This document shows, one piece after another, positions 1 to 8,872 of a stretch of 41,595 nucleotides of DNA. Below the pieces are notes generated by a model. The model was not told the origin of the DNA, searched no databases, and saw only the letters and a list, made by a program, of their open reading frames with translations. The position numbers and the translations under genes are program-made. The stretch is taken from the NCBI GenBank assembly GCA_041399085.1, contig JAWKTM010000063.1, positions 1-41,595 of the forward strand, written 5' to 3'. The stretch's first letter is position 1. Each line of letters starts with the position of its first letter. This stretch comes from JAWKTM01 sp041399085 (GTDB taxonomy: Bacteria; Planctomycetota; Planctomycetia; Pirellulales; Pirellulaceae).

Positions 1-1
1 G

Positions 2-3000
2 GGCAACGATCTGGCCGGTCTGCCGCTGGGCGACAATCCGATCGGCATTCCGTTCCGTCCGGGCGCCGCTCAGCCGACGCAGCCTGGTTACGCCATCGCG
101 ATCTTCGACGAAGGCGACAATCCGGGCTTCACGGTGGTCGAGGAACCGCAAACGCCGCTGGGCTTCGCGTCGCTCGTGGGCGACACGAACAACAACGGCG
201 TCCAGGATCCGGGCGAGACGATCGAGTGGGGCGTGTACCAGTTCACCACGCCGGTGCTGGCCGAAGGGACCCACTTCCTGACGGCTCGCGTCCAGATGCT
301 CGATCCGGCTAACCCGCAGGCGACCGGCTTCGGCGCTCGCAGCGATTCGCTGGAGATCATCGTCGACACCACGCCGCCCGCGACGTTCTTCGGCAACATC
401 AACTTGGCCGATACCACGCAAGGCTTGGCGGCCGACAGCGATTCGGGCGTCGCCGGGTATCCGGCCACCAACACCGATCGAGCAACCAACGACACCACGC
501 CCACGTTCTTCGGCACGGCCGAAGCCAACGCGATCGTGCGAGTGTATGTCGACACGAACGGCGTGCCGGGCTTGCAGTCGCGGGAATCGGGCGCGGCTAA
601 CCCCGACTTGTTCCTCGGTCTGACCGTGGCCAATCCGCTGGACGGCGAAGGCACCGGCCAGTTCCCGCGCGGCACGTGGCAGTTGGATTCAACGATCGAT
701 CTGAACAACCCGCTGCTGGGCTTCACCAAGGATGGCTTGCGTCGGATCTACATCACGGGCGAGGACGTGGCGGGCAACATCACGCCCGACGCCAACGCCG
801 ACTTGCTGAACATCTTCCTCGATACGCAAGGCCCGCAAGTCACGGCCGTGCGGATCAACAGCCCGACCGATGGCTTCGATCTGTTCGATCCGAAGCGACC
901 GGCCGACGGCACGCTGATCCCGACGCCGCTGGTCAATTCGATCGTGATCAACGTCCGCGATCTGCCGAACCGCAGCAACGTGGACCCGAACTTCCTGTAC
1001 GCGGCCTTGTACGAAGCCGTGGCCGAGAACCCAGGTCACTTCAGCATCGTCGGTGACAACGTGGGCGTGATTCCGGTCACCGGCGTCGACTTCGTGCCCG
1101 ACCAGAATCCGGCCACCGCGGCGATCGATCCGCAAGTCAACGGTCAACCGGCCGTCGGCTACATCGTGCTGCACTTCAGCCTGCCCGGCGCGGATGGCGT
1201 TGTCGGCACGGCCGACGACATCCTGAATCCGCTGCCGGATGATCGCTATACGCTGTCGATCTCCGACCTGGTGGTCGATCCGGTGGGCAACGCCTTGGAC
1301 GGCGAAACCGATCCGGTTCAGCCGCACGAGGATCCGACCTTCCCCAGCGGCGATATCGTGCCGGGCGGCGACTTCGTGGCTCGCTTCACGGTCGATACGC
1401 GTCCCGAAATGGGCGTCTGGGCGGCCGGTACGATCTGGGTCGACACGAACGGAAACTACCGCTTCGACAACGACGCGGTGGACTTCGTCAATCGCGACAT
1501 CACCTACGGCATCGGATTTACCAGCGACGATATCTTCGCCGGTAACTTCTCGCCGACCGCGGCCTCCGTGGCCGATGGCTTCGACAAGATCGCGGCCTAC
1601 GGCTTTGATCTGCAAGGCGCTGGCGGCTTCCGCTGGTTGATCGACCTGGACAACAACGGCACGCCCGACGCGGCCGCCTCGCTGGCCGAGCCGAACGGCT
1701 TGAACGGCACGCCGGTGGCCGGCAACTTCGATGGCATCGGCGCCGCGGCAATCGCCAACGGCGACGAAGTCTCGGTGTTCGACGGCATCCTGTGGCGGTT
1801 CGATACCAACCACGACTTCCAACTGGACCTGGCTGCCACGTTGAATGTGGATACCCAACCGGCCCACGCCGGAACCGGCCTGCGGCTGAAGGGCTTCCCG
1901 ATCACCGGCGACTTCGACGGCGACGGACGCACCGACTTGGCCACCTGGACCGACGACTACTTCCGCTTCGACCTCAGCTCGATCGGCGGCACCACGATCG
2001 CTTCGCTGCCCGGCATCCAAGGCCGCGCGGAAGTGGTGGTGCGGTTCGGCTTCACCGGCGTTCGCGAAGTGCCGGTGGCGGCCGACCTGAACTTCGACGG
2101 GCTGGACGACGTGGGTCTGTGGACGCCGGACCGAGCCGGGCTGACGCCGGACGAGAACGGCGAGTTCTACTGGATCGTGTCGGATTCGTTCAACAACCGC
2201 GATAACACGGGCGCTCCGATCGTGACCGGCGGCATCCAGAACGGGGCGGTGGTCGCGACCACGGCCAACGGCGGCAAGATCGCCACCGATCCGGTCCGCG
2301 GCGACAACGTCTATCTGTTCTCGCCGACGCCGTTCACGAACGACTTGTATATCAACTTCGGCAACCAGTACGCTCGGCCGATCGTCGGCAACTTCGATCC
2401 GCCCACGGCGCTGCAAACCGGCGAACAAGTCGCCACGGGCAACCTGCACACCAACCTGAACGACCCGTTGGATGTGAACGCCGACGGCGTGGTCTCGCCG
2501 ATCGACGCCGGGATCCTGATCAACCACCTGAACGCCTCGGGCGCGGGTCGGTTGGAAGGCGCGGCCGGCGCGGCGCCGTACCTGGACGTGAACATGGACG
2601 GCTTCATCTCGCCGATCGACGTGGCCTTGGTGGTCAACCACCTGAACTCCGCCAAGCCCGCGGGCGAAGGCGAAGCCGCCGTAACCCTGGTGGCCGAAGG
2701 CGAAGCTCCGGCCGAACCGCTGTTCGAGTCCGCGACGCTTGAACCCGTCGCCCTCAGCTCGGCAGTCACTTCGGCAGTCAGCTCGTCCGTTGGTTCGGCT
2801 AGCGTGCAACTGCCGTTGCCAACCGAGATTCTGCAACCGAACTCGGCACTCGGCACGCCCGTCGTGCGTCGCGAGTCGACCGACGTTCGCCGCGAATCCG
2901 ACTCGACCTCGAACGCCTCGCTCGCCACCTCGGCCTCGACCAGCAGCGACTCGTCGCTCCTGGCCAGCCTCCGCGACGAAGCCTTCGGCATCGAATCGCT

Positions 3001-3094
3001 GGACGATCTCCTGGACGACCTGGCCCTGGACATCAGCCACAACCGTCAAGACGACACCGCCACCGACGAACTCTTCCGCCAACTAGGCAGCTAA
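2..3094 (+). CDS. Large extracellular Ig-like/FG-GAP/dockerin protein (5' end outside window)
   Basis: The reading frame is open from base 2, so the N-terminus lies upstream; at least 1030 residues are present. The visible part has a bacterial Ig-like segment (around 380-840, with DTTPTFFGTAEANA), then calcium-binding, FG-GAP-like stretches rich in DxDxDG/DNNG (for example DFDGDGRTDLATW near 1913 and DLNFDGLDDVGLW near 2090). Two dockerin-type EF-hand repeats follow at about 2461-2535 (DVNADGVVSPIDAGILINHL) and 2584-2646 (DVNMDGFISPIDVALVVNHL). A Ser/Glu-rich linker ends in an acidic tail (SLDDLLDDLALDI). Such dockerin tails are typical of very long planctomycete surface or secreted proteins; the partner cohesin is unknown. 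A terminator follows directly. Function is inferred as cell-surface or adhesive; no catalytic domain is visible. Confidence 0.85.
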   Translation, partial: GNDLAGLPLGDNPIGIPFRPGAAQPTQPGYAIAIFDEGDNPGFTVVEEPQTPLGFASLVGDTNNNGVQDPGETIEWGVYQFTTPVLAEGTHFLTARVQMLDPANPQATGFGARSDSLEIIVDTTPPATFFGNINLADTTQGLAADSDSGVAGYPATNTDRATNDTTPTFFGTAEANAIVRVYVDTNGVPGLQSRESGAANPDLFLGLTVANPLDGEGTGQFPRGTWQLDSTIDLNNPLLGFTKDGLRRIYITGEDVAGNITPDANADLLNIFLDTQGPQVTAVRINSPTDGFDLFDPKRPADGTLIPTPLVNSIVINVRDLPNRSNVDPNFLYAALYEAVAENPGHFSIVGDNVGVIPVTGVDFVPDQNPATAAIDPQVNGQPAVGYIVLHFSLPGADGVVGTADDILNPLPDDRYTLSISDLVVDPVGNALDGETDPVQPHEDPTFPSGDIVPGGDFVARFTVDTRPEMGVWAAGTIWVDTNGNYRFDNDAVDFVNRDITYGIGFTSDDIFAGNFSPTAASVADGFDKIAAYGFDLQGAGGFRWLIDLDNNGTPDAAASLAEPNGLNGTPVAGNFDGIGAAAIANGDEVSVFDGILWRFDTNHDFQLDLAATLNVDTQPAHAGTGLRLKGFPITGDFDGDGRTDLATWTDDYFRFDLSSIGGTTIASLPGIQGRAEVVVRFGFTGVREVPVAADLNFDGLDDVGLWTPDRAGLTPDENGEFYWIVSDSFNNRDNTGAPIVTGGIQNGAVVATTANGGKIATDPVRGDNVYLFSPTPFTNDLYINFGNQYARPIVGNFDPPTALQTGEQVATGNLHTNLNDPLDVNADGVVSPIDAGILINHLNASGAGRLEGAAGAAPYLDVNMDGFISPIDVALVVNHLNSAKPAGEGEAAVTLVAEGEAPAEPLFESATLEPVALSSAVTSAVSSSVGSASVQLPLPTEILQPNSALGTPVVRRESTDVRRESDSTSNASLATSASTSSDSSLLASLRDEAFGIESLDDLLDDLALDISHNRQDDTATDELFRQLGS

Positions 3095-3130
3095 CCCCAG
3101 CCCGACCCAGTCGGCCCTAAATACCACCCC

Positions 3131-3170
3131 AAGCGTCCCCAGCCCCCAAAAGCTCGGGACGCTTGTTTCT
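3131..3170 (+). terminator. Rho-independent-type terminator after the dockerin gene
   Basis: Perfect 9-bp inverted repeat AAGCGTCCC (3131-3139) / GGGACGCTT (3156-3164) with a 16-nt loop, followed by GTTTCT. It lies 37 bases after the stop codon. Confidence 0.65.
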
Positions 3171-3299
3171 AGATGTGGAGTAACGACATCCGCCCACAGC
3201 GTGAACCTCGGTCGGGCTGGCCGCGTTCGCGGGTTCGTCGGCCGGGGGCAGGCGTCAGCTGGCTCACGTACCACTTGAACGATTGCTTCCGAGCAGGCG

Positions 3300-3328
3300 T
3301 TGCCGACTGCCGGTTTCGGATGTAAACT
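3300..3328 (+). promoter_or_regulatory. Candidate sigma-70-like promoter upstream of tRNA-Ala
   Basis: TTGCCG (3300-3305), a 17-base spacer and TAAACT (3323-3328): four of six matches in each box. It would start transcription just before or in the structured segment 3333-3404 and could also serve the tRNA 100 bases downstream. Consensus match only. Confidence 0.3.
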
Positions 3329-3332
3329 GACA

Positions 3333-3404
3333 CCTTGCCTAATCGGAATGGCTCGCCAAGCGGGCTCCGACACCTAACGCGGTGACCGAGCAAGGCGCCT
3401 TTTT
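3333..3404 (+). ncRNA. Candidate small structured RNA (three-way junction plus U-run)
   Basis: A closing stem CCTTGC (3333-3338)/GCAAGG (3390-3395) encloses two hairpins. The first is CGGA-atg-GCTCGC/GCGGGC-TCCG (3344-3369, triloop CAA, one G:U pair, a 3-nt bulge). The second is CACC/GGTG (3371-3384). The closing stem is followed by CGCC and TTTTT (3400-3404). A promoter-like sequence lies just upstream. I recognise no known RNA family: it lacks the SRP RNA GGAAG/GGAGC core. It could instead be the leader of the tRNA transcript or chance structure. Confidence 0.3.
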
Positions 3405-3428
3405 GGTATGTCTGTTCGCGTCGATTTC

Positions 3429-3501
3429 GGGGCGGTAGCTCAGTTGGGAGAGCGCTGCGTTCGCAATGCAGAGGTCGAGGGTTCGACTCCCTTCCGCTCC
3501 A
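3429..3501 (+). tRNA. tRNA-Ala (anticodon CGC)
   Basis: A 73-nt cloverleaf with acceptor stem GGGGCGG/CCGCTCC (one G:U pair), D-arm GCTC-AGTTGGGA-GAGC, anticodon loop TTCGCAA giving CGC (reads GCG, Ala), variable loop AGGTC, T-arm with GGTTCGACTC and discriminator A. The 3' CCA is not encoded. A strong terminator follows. The gene borders a restriction-modification relic, which fits use of this tRNA as an island insertion point. Confidence 0.97.
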
Positions 3502-3507
3502 CTTGAT

Positions 3508-3544
3508 AACGCCCGTTGTCAGCGATTGACAGCGGGCGTTTTCT
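3508..3544 (+). terminator. Terminator of tRNA-Ala
   Basis: Long hairpin AACGCCCG (3508-3515)/CGGGCGTT (3533-3540) with an inner stem TGTCA (3517-3521)/TGACA (3527-3531) and loop GCGAT; the T-run continues as TTCT. Confidence 0.85.
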
Positions 3545-3554
3545 ATTGACTAAA

Positions 3555-3743
3555 TCAGGACTTACTCCGCTGGCCGATCCGCGGAGCGACCTCTTGCACC
3601 ATCGCGCGAATCAGCGACTGCGGCGTGTAGTATCCGCCGCCTTTGGGGCCAGTGCCCATCCGCTGAATCTTGTACTCGACCGTGTTCGGCGCCCCGGCCT
3701 ACTGCTTGAAGCCGCGCAGGTAGGGAAATAGGGCCACGAGGTT
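3555..3743 (-). pseudogene. Fragment of type I restriction-modification methylase (HsdM), with stop and internal deletion
   Basis: Read on the minus strand this segment gives LVALFPYLRGFKQ, then an in-frame TAG (3699-3701), AGAPNTVEYKI, and directly QRMGTGPKGGGYYTPQSL followed by IRAMVQEVAPRIGQ and a stop at 3555-3557. In HsdM proteins known to me the motifs FPYLRxFKQ, NTIEYKI and then MGNAGRNGGEYYTPRPLIRAM occur in this order, with roughly 45 residues (SGYNLR...HELSxLYE) between the last two. Here that stretch is missing, and the downstream DPPY-type catalytic part is absent. The fragment sits between tRNA-Ala and metH, so it is probably the leftover of a lost island. Identification is from memory of the family motifs. 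Confidence 0.7.
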
Positions 3744-3759
3744 TGCTCGGTGTAGTGGC

Positions 3760-6700
3760 TTACGCGTCGTAACCCAGATTTGGCGCCAGCCAGCGTTCGA
3801 TTTCTTCGATGGACATACCTTTGCGCGCCGCGTAGCTCTCGACTTGTTCGCGCGTGATTCTGTCTAGTGCGAAGTAGCGTGCGTCGGGATGGGCGAAGTA
3901 CAGGCCGCTGACGCTGGCGGCGGGGTGCATGGCGAATGATTCGGTTAGCGTGATGCCGGTTTGCTTGGTGGCGTCGAGCAACCGGAACAACTCGGCCTTT
4001 TCGGTGTGATCGGGCTGCGCCGGATAGCCGAATGCGGGGCGGATACCACGATACTGTTCGTCGATCAGTTGATCATTCGACAATGACTCGTTCGCACCAT
4101 ATCCCCATTCGCGCCGAGCCCGCGCGTGCAGATACTCGGCGAAAGCTTCGGCTAAGCGATCGGCCAAGGCCTTGGTCATGATCGAGTTGTAGTCGTCCAA
4201 CTGGTTGTGGAACTGCATCGCCAGTTCGTCCGCGCCGAGCCCGGTGGTAACAGCGAACGCGCCGAGATAGTCGACTCGGCCGCTCTCGATCGGTGCGATG
4301 TAATCCGCCAACGCCCGAAAATCGGCTTGCCCCTTTCGCTCCCATTGTTGTCGGAGTGTGTGGAAACGAGCCGCTTCGGTTTTTCGGTCCACATCTTGAT
4401 ACAGCACGATATCGTCGCCGGCGGAATTCGCGGGCCAAAAGCCATACACGGCGCGGGCTGTGAGCAACCGCTCGTTCATGATTCGGTCCAGCAACTCGCG
4501 CGCGTGTTGGTATAACTCGCGAGCCGCCGCGCCGACGGTCGGATCGTCCAGAATCTTGGGATACTTGCCTTTCAATTCCCAGGCCATGAAGAACGGCGAC
4601 CAGTCGATATAGTCAACCAATTCCGCTAGCGGCAAATCATCAATCACTCGCGTGCCGATGAAACTGGGTGTGGGAATATCGACGGCCTGCCAGTCGGAAG
4701 CGAATCGTTGCTCGCAAGCCTGCTTGTAAGGAACCAGCGTGACTTGTCGTTTCTCATAGGAATCTACCAATTGCCGTTGCAGTTCCACATTTTCGGCAAC
4801 CAGCTTCGATCGGTGTTCGGAGCTAACGAGACGGTCCACGACGCCCACTGCGCGCGACGCATCCAGCACGTGCAATACGGGCTGTGAATAGCGCGGGGCG
4901 ATCCGCACGGCCGTGTGCTTCGCGCTGGTGGTCGCGCCGCCGATCAACAGCGGCTGGGTCATGCCGCGACGTTGCATTTCTTTGGCCACATGGACCATCT
5001 CATCCAGGCTGGGTGTAATTAGTCCAGATAGTCCGACGATGTCCACACCCTCTTCCACGGCCTTGTTCAGAATATCATCGCAGGCGACCATCACGCCGAG
5101 ATCCACGATCTCATAGTTGTTACAACCGAGCACCACGCCCACGATATTCTTGCCGATATCATGAACGTCGCCTTTGACGGTGGCCATTAACACCTTGCCG
5201 CGAGCCGACTGAGCCGCCTCGCCCGCCTCGGCTTTTTCTTGTTCCATGTACGGCAGCAAGTAGGCGACGGCTCGCTTCATCACGCGCGCGGATTTAACGA
5301 CTTGTGGTAGAAACATCTTGCCGGCTCCGAATAAGTCGCCGACCACGTTCATACCATCCATCAACGGGCCTTCGATAATGCTCAAGCAGCGCGGATACTT
5401 TTGCCGAGCTTCCTCGGTGTCTTCTTCCACGAACTTGTCGATCCCCTTGACCAATGCGTGCTTCAGGCGTTCTTCGACCGTCGCTTCTCGCCAGCTCAGA
5501 TCCTCGCCGCTAGTCTTCTTGGCCTTGCTCTTTACCGTTTCGGCGAATTCGACCAAGCGGTCGGTCGCGTCGGGGCGGCGATTCAGCAACACGTCTTCCA
5601 CCCGCACGAGCAGTTCGGGATCGATCTCCTCATAAACTTCCAACTGGCCAGCGTTGACGATGCCCATATCCAAGCCGGCGCGGATCGCGTGGTAGAGAAA
5701 CGCGGAATGGATCGCTTCGCGCACCGTGTCGTTGCCACGGAACGAAAACGACACGTTGCTGACGCCGCCCGAAATCTTCGCGCCGGGGCATTGTTGTTTA
5801 ATTAGCCGCGTCGCTTCAATGAAATTCACCGCGTAATTATCGTGTTCCGAGATGCCCGTGGCGACCGTCAGGATGTTCGGATCGAAGATGATGTCTTCCG
5901 GCGGAAAGCCGACTTGTTCCGTCAGCAGCTCGTAAGCGCGGCGGCAGATTCGCACCTTGTCGTCGATCTCGGTGGCTTGCCCCACTTCGTCAAAAGCCAT
6001 CACCACGGCGGACGCGCCATAGCGACGAATCAGCCGCGCACGTCGCAGGAACTCGTCCTCGCCGTCTTTCAAGCTGATCGAATTCACGATCGACTTGCCT
6101 TGCACGCACTTCAGACCGGCTTCGAGCACGTCCCATTTCGAGCTGTCGATCATGATCGGCACGCGAGCAATGTCGGGCTCGGCGGCAATCAAATTCAGGA
6201 ACCGCGCCATCGCCGCCTCGCCGTCCAGCAGATCGGCGTCCATGTTGATGTCGATCACACTGGCGCCGCCTTCCACCTGTTCACGAGCGACGGCCAACGC
6301 CTCGTCAAATTTCTCATCGGCAATCAGCCGCGCGAATTTGCGCGAGCCCGTAACGTTCGTTCGCTCGCCGATCATCGTGAAGTTGGCGTCGGGCCGCAGC
6401 GTCAAAGCATCTTGGCCGCTTAGCCGTGTCAGCGGTTCGATCGTTGGTCGGCGGCGCGGCGGGGCTTCGCGCACCAGTTCGGCGATCTCGGCAATGTAAG
6501 CTGGCGTGGTGCCGCAGCAACCTCCCAGGATATTGACCCAACCATTGTCGACGAACTCGCGCAGCAACTCGCGCATTTCCGGCGGTTGGAGATCAAAGCC
6601 TCCCATTTCATTGGGCAGGCCGGCGTTGGGATGACAACTGATATAACAGCCGGCGATGTTCGACAGCTCTTCGATATAAGACCGCATCTGCGCGGGGCCG

Positions 6701-7464
6701 AGCGCACAGTTAATGCCGACGCTGAGCAGCGGAAAATGCGAGACGCTGTTCCAGAAGGCCTCGATCGTCTGGCCGCTCAAAGTCCGCCCGGCTCGGTCCG
6801 TTATGGTCACCGACGCCATCACCGGGACTTCCACATCGTGCTCTTCAAAATACCGAGCAATGGCGAACAGACAGGCTTTCAAATTCAGCGTGTCGAACGT
6901 CGTTTCCGGGAAAAGGATATCGACGCCCGCTTCGACCAGCGCCGCCACTTGCTCGTAATACGATTCGACATGTTGGTCGAACGTCACGGCTCGGTAGCCG
7001 GGGTCTTCCACTTTGGGGGAAATCGAGCAGGTCTTGGCCGTGGGGCCGATCGAACCGGCCACGAACCGCGGCCGGTCGGGCGTGAGGTTCGAGAACTCGT
7101 CGGCCGCTCGCCGAGCGCATTCGACCGCCGCCATGTTGATTTCGCGAACCAGCTCGCGCGGCAGATCGAACTCTTCCATTCCGATCGGCGTCGCTCCGAA
7201 CGTATTGGTCTCGATAATATCCGCGCCGGCTTCCAGATACTTGCGATGGATGCCAGTCAGCTTTTCGGGATGCGTGAGCGCCAGGATATCGACGAAGTTC
7301 TTCAAATCCTTGTGGTGATTCGCGAACCGCTCGCCGCGAACTGCTTGCTCGTCCAGCCCCAGGCCGAACACCATCGTGCCCATTGCGCCGTCGAGCACCA
7401 AGACTCGCTGTTCGAGGGCGTCTAACAACAACTGCTTCGTATTGGTTTGTATGGCTGTAGTCAT
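3760..7464 (-). CDS. metH: Cobalamin-dependent methionine synthase
   Basis: Full-length (1234 aa) 5-methyltetrahydrofolate-homocysteine methyltransferase, a cytosolic enzyme that moves the methyl group from methyl-THF via methylcobalamin to homocysteine. All four modules are present. The homocysteine domain (1-330) carries zinc cysteines C253 (GINCALG) and C316/C317 (GGCCGTT). The pterin domain (about 360-625) has FTMIGERTNVTGSRKF and IMIDSSKWD. The B12 cap and Rossmann domains (about 660-890) carry the cobalt ligand H768 in DVHDIGKNIVG. The C-terminal SAM-binding reactivation domain (about 905-1234) includes RGIRPAFGYPAQPDHTEK. The ATG at 7462-7464 gives the usual N-terminus; a ribosome site is weak. 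No cobalamin riboswitch is apparent in the 250 bases upstream. Stands alone, divergent from the envelope cluster. Confidence 0.98.
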   Translation of the reverse strand: MTTAIQTNTKQLLLDALEQRVLVLDGAMGTMVFGLGLDEQAVRGERFANHHKDLKNFVDILALTHPEKLTGIHRKYLEAGADIIETNTFGATPIGMEEFDLPRELVREINMAAVECARRAADEFSNLTPDRPRFVAGSIGPTAKTCSISPKVEDPGYRAVTFDQHVESYYEQVAALVEAGVDILFPETTFDTLNLKACLFAIARYFEEHDVEVPVMASVTITDRAGRTLSGQTIEAFWNSVSHFPLLSVGINCALGPAQMRSYIEELSNIAGCYISCHPNAGLPNEMGGFDLQPPEMRELLREFVDNGWVNILGGCCGTTPAYIAEIAELVREAPPRRRPTIEPLTRLSGQDALTLRPDANFTMIGERTNVTGSRKFARLIADEKFDEALAVAREQVEGGASVIDINMDADLLDGEAAMARFLNLIAAEPDIARVPIMIDSSKWDVLEAGLKCVQGKSIVNSISLKDGEDEFLRRARLIRRYGASAVVMAFDEVGQATEIDDKVRICRRAYELLTEQVGFPPEDIIFDPNILTVATGISEHDNYAVNFIEATRLIKQQCPGAKISGGVSNVSFSFRGNDTVREAIHSAFLYHAIRAGLDMGIVNAGQLEVYEEIDPELLVRVEDVLLNRRPDATDRLVEFAETVKSKAKKTSGEDLSWREATVEERLKHALVKGIDKFVEEDTEEARQKYPRCLSIIEGPLMDGMNVVGDLFGAGKMFLPQVVKSARVMKRAVAYLLPYMEQEKAEAGEAAQSARGKVLMATVKGDVHDIGKNIVGVVLGCNNYEIVDLGVMVACDDILNKAVEEGVDIVGLSGLITPSLDEMVHVAKEMQRRGMTQPLLIGGATTSAKHTAVRIAPRYSQPVLHVLDASRAVGVVDRLVSSEHRSKLVAENVELQRQLVDSYEKRQVTLVPYKQACEQRFASDWQAVDIPTPSFIGTRVIDDLPLAELVDYIDWSPFFMAWELKGKYPKILDDPTVGAAARELYQHARELLDRIMNERLLTARAVYGFWPANSAGDDIVLYQDVDRKTEAARFHTLRQQWERKGQADFRALADYIAPIESGRVDYLGAFAVTTGLGADELAMQFHNQLDDYNSIMTKALADRLAEAFAEYLHARARREWGYGANESLSNDQLIDEQYRGIRPAFGYPAQPDHTEKAELFRLLDATKQTGITLTESFAMHPAASVSGLYFAHPDARYFALDRITREQVESYAARKGMSIEEIERWLAPNLGYDA

Positions 7465-7714
7465 AGTGCGTACAACTATCCCAGATCACCTGGATTGAGG
7501 CAATGCGTTTGGTTTGGTCGCTAGCGGCATCGCGTGGCGTTCTTCCGGCACTTTTGAACGGCGAGCGGAAGGAAAATCCGGCCTAACCGGAAAAGTCCGC
7601 GCATTTCTCAAGATCGTTACGACGTGAACCGATATGGGTTCGTAGCCGAAATTGCGTCCGTGCCGAACCTCCCTCGCGGAGTTCGGCGGACCACGAACTT
7701 GCAGAGACAACGCC

Positions 7715-8872
7715 ATGAGCACGACGGTTCACTCACGCAGACCTTCCGAGAGCGGCGCGAGTTCACAGCGACCAACGGGTCGTCGAGGCGGAGCGGCCGA
7801 ACCTGGCCCGATTCCGGTTTTGATTCGTTTACCGAACCTGGGCGATACGAAAGTTGTGGCGCATGGAGGACACCCGACGCCAGCGCCTCCGGGTGGTTTG
7901 CCTGCTTCGGCGGGAAAGCCTGCCGAGCTCGAGTCGCCGGCCGAATATCGTCGCACGCGTCGCGAAGCTCAGCCGAGCGGCTCGTTCTGGAAATCGGTGC
8001 CGGGCAAAGCGTTGCTGGCCGTCATCTTGGTCGCCTTAGCAATTGCGACTTACGCGTTGTTGGCTGGTGGCGGCGGCGACCAGGAAGAAGTCTTGGGGCC
8101 GGAAATCGTTTGGCCCGAGGCTGGCTCGGGCGAGCCGACTTTCTCGAACTGGCAGCAGCCGTTGGCCGACTCGCCGGCCAAATCGCCGTCGCCAACCGCT
8201 CAACCCAAGATCGACGAAGTGCCGATTCCCGAACCGCAACCGGTTGTGAATTACGACAACGTCAATCCCTATGAACAACGCTCGCCGGCCGAAAATGCGT
8301 ACGTCGAGCAACCGGCGGACGATCCGTCGAGCTATATGCCCAGCGGTGAAGGCCAAGCGGAAGCGATCACAGCGCCGATCGAAAATCCGCACGTGAGCCA
8401 GCCGAACCGCCAACCGACTTTGGCGACGCCGGATCCGACGTCGCCCGAGTTCAACGCGAACCCGTACGAGAATTCGCCAGCCGGACCCGAGATGGCCTAT
8501 CCGGACCTCGGTCAACCTGACGGCGCTAGCCAATCCGATCCGTCGCGTTACAGCGACACGGGCAGCATCTACAGCGACTCGCGGGACTGGATGCCAGGCG
8601 GTTCGCCGCAACAAGCCGGCCCAAGTCAGCCCAACGGTTCGGCCGTGCCGGATCAGGGCGGCGAACCGGCTTACAACTATCCCAATACCGGCATGCCCGA
8701 ATTGGACTTGCGTTACGCGAACCGACCGGATAATCGTTCCGCTCAACTGCCTGCCGGACCTCCGTCGACCGGCACGGCGCCGAACTATTCGCCGCGGGGA
8801 TATCTCCCAGGGGCCAATCCGTACCCGACGACAAGGCCGCAAAATGAGCGCACTGGATCAGGCCTTTATTAA
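7715..8872 (+). CDS. Single-pass membrane protein with proline-rich extracytoplasmic part
   Basis: 385 aa from the ATG at 7715; an in-frame TTG at 7652 would add 21 unconvincing residues. A basic, Ser/Pro/Gly-rich cytoplasmic part (1-97) is followed by one transmembrane helix at about 99-118 (ALLAVILVALAIATYALLA). A long low-complexity tail rich in Pro, Asn, Gln, Tyr and Ser comes next. No enzyme motif is visible. Its 3' end overlaps the next gene by 29 bases, so the two are probably co-translated. The company of a tyrosine-kinase-like ATPase and an ExeA-type ATPase suggests an envelope or polysaccharide-assembly role, by context only. I do not recognise a named family. Confidence 0.75.
   Translation: MSTTVHSRRPSESGASSQRPTGRRGGAAEPGPIPVLIRLPNLGDTKVVAHGGHPTPAPPGGLPASAGKPAELESPAEYRRTRREAQPSGSFWKSVPGKALLAVILVALAIATYALLAGGGGDQEEVLGPEIVWPEAGSGEPTFSNWQQPLADSPAKSPSPTAQPKIDEVPIPEPQPVVNYDNVNPYEQRSPAENAYVEQPADDPSSYMPSGEGQAEAITAPIENPHVSQPNRQPTLATPDPTSPEFNANPYENSPAGPEMAYPDLGQPDGASQSDPSRYSDTGSIYSDSRDWMPGGSPQQAGPSQPNGSAVPDQGGEPAYNYPNTGMPELDLRYANRPDNRSAQLPAGPPSTGTAPNYSPRGYLPGANPYPTTRPQNERTGSGLY

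Noticed and set aside
689..3082. 797-residue open frame antisense to the dockerin protein
   Set aside because: It is a by-product of high GC in the third codon positions of the plus-strand gene; its sequence is Arg/Val/Asp/Gly-rich without any domain, whereas the plus frame has clear Ig, FG-GAP and dockerin motifs.
7465..7714. Cobalamin or SAM riboswitch upstream of metH
   Set aside because: Neither the conserved B12-box (GCCACTG-type) nor a SAM-box pattern can be found on the minus strand; only a short TCCGG/CCGGA hairpin is present.
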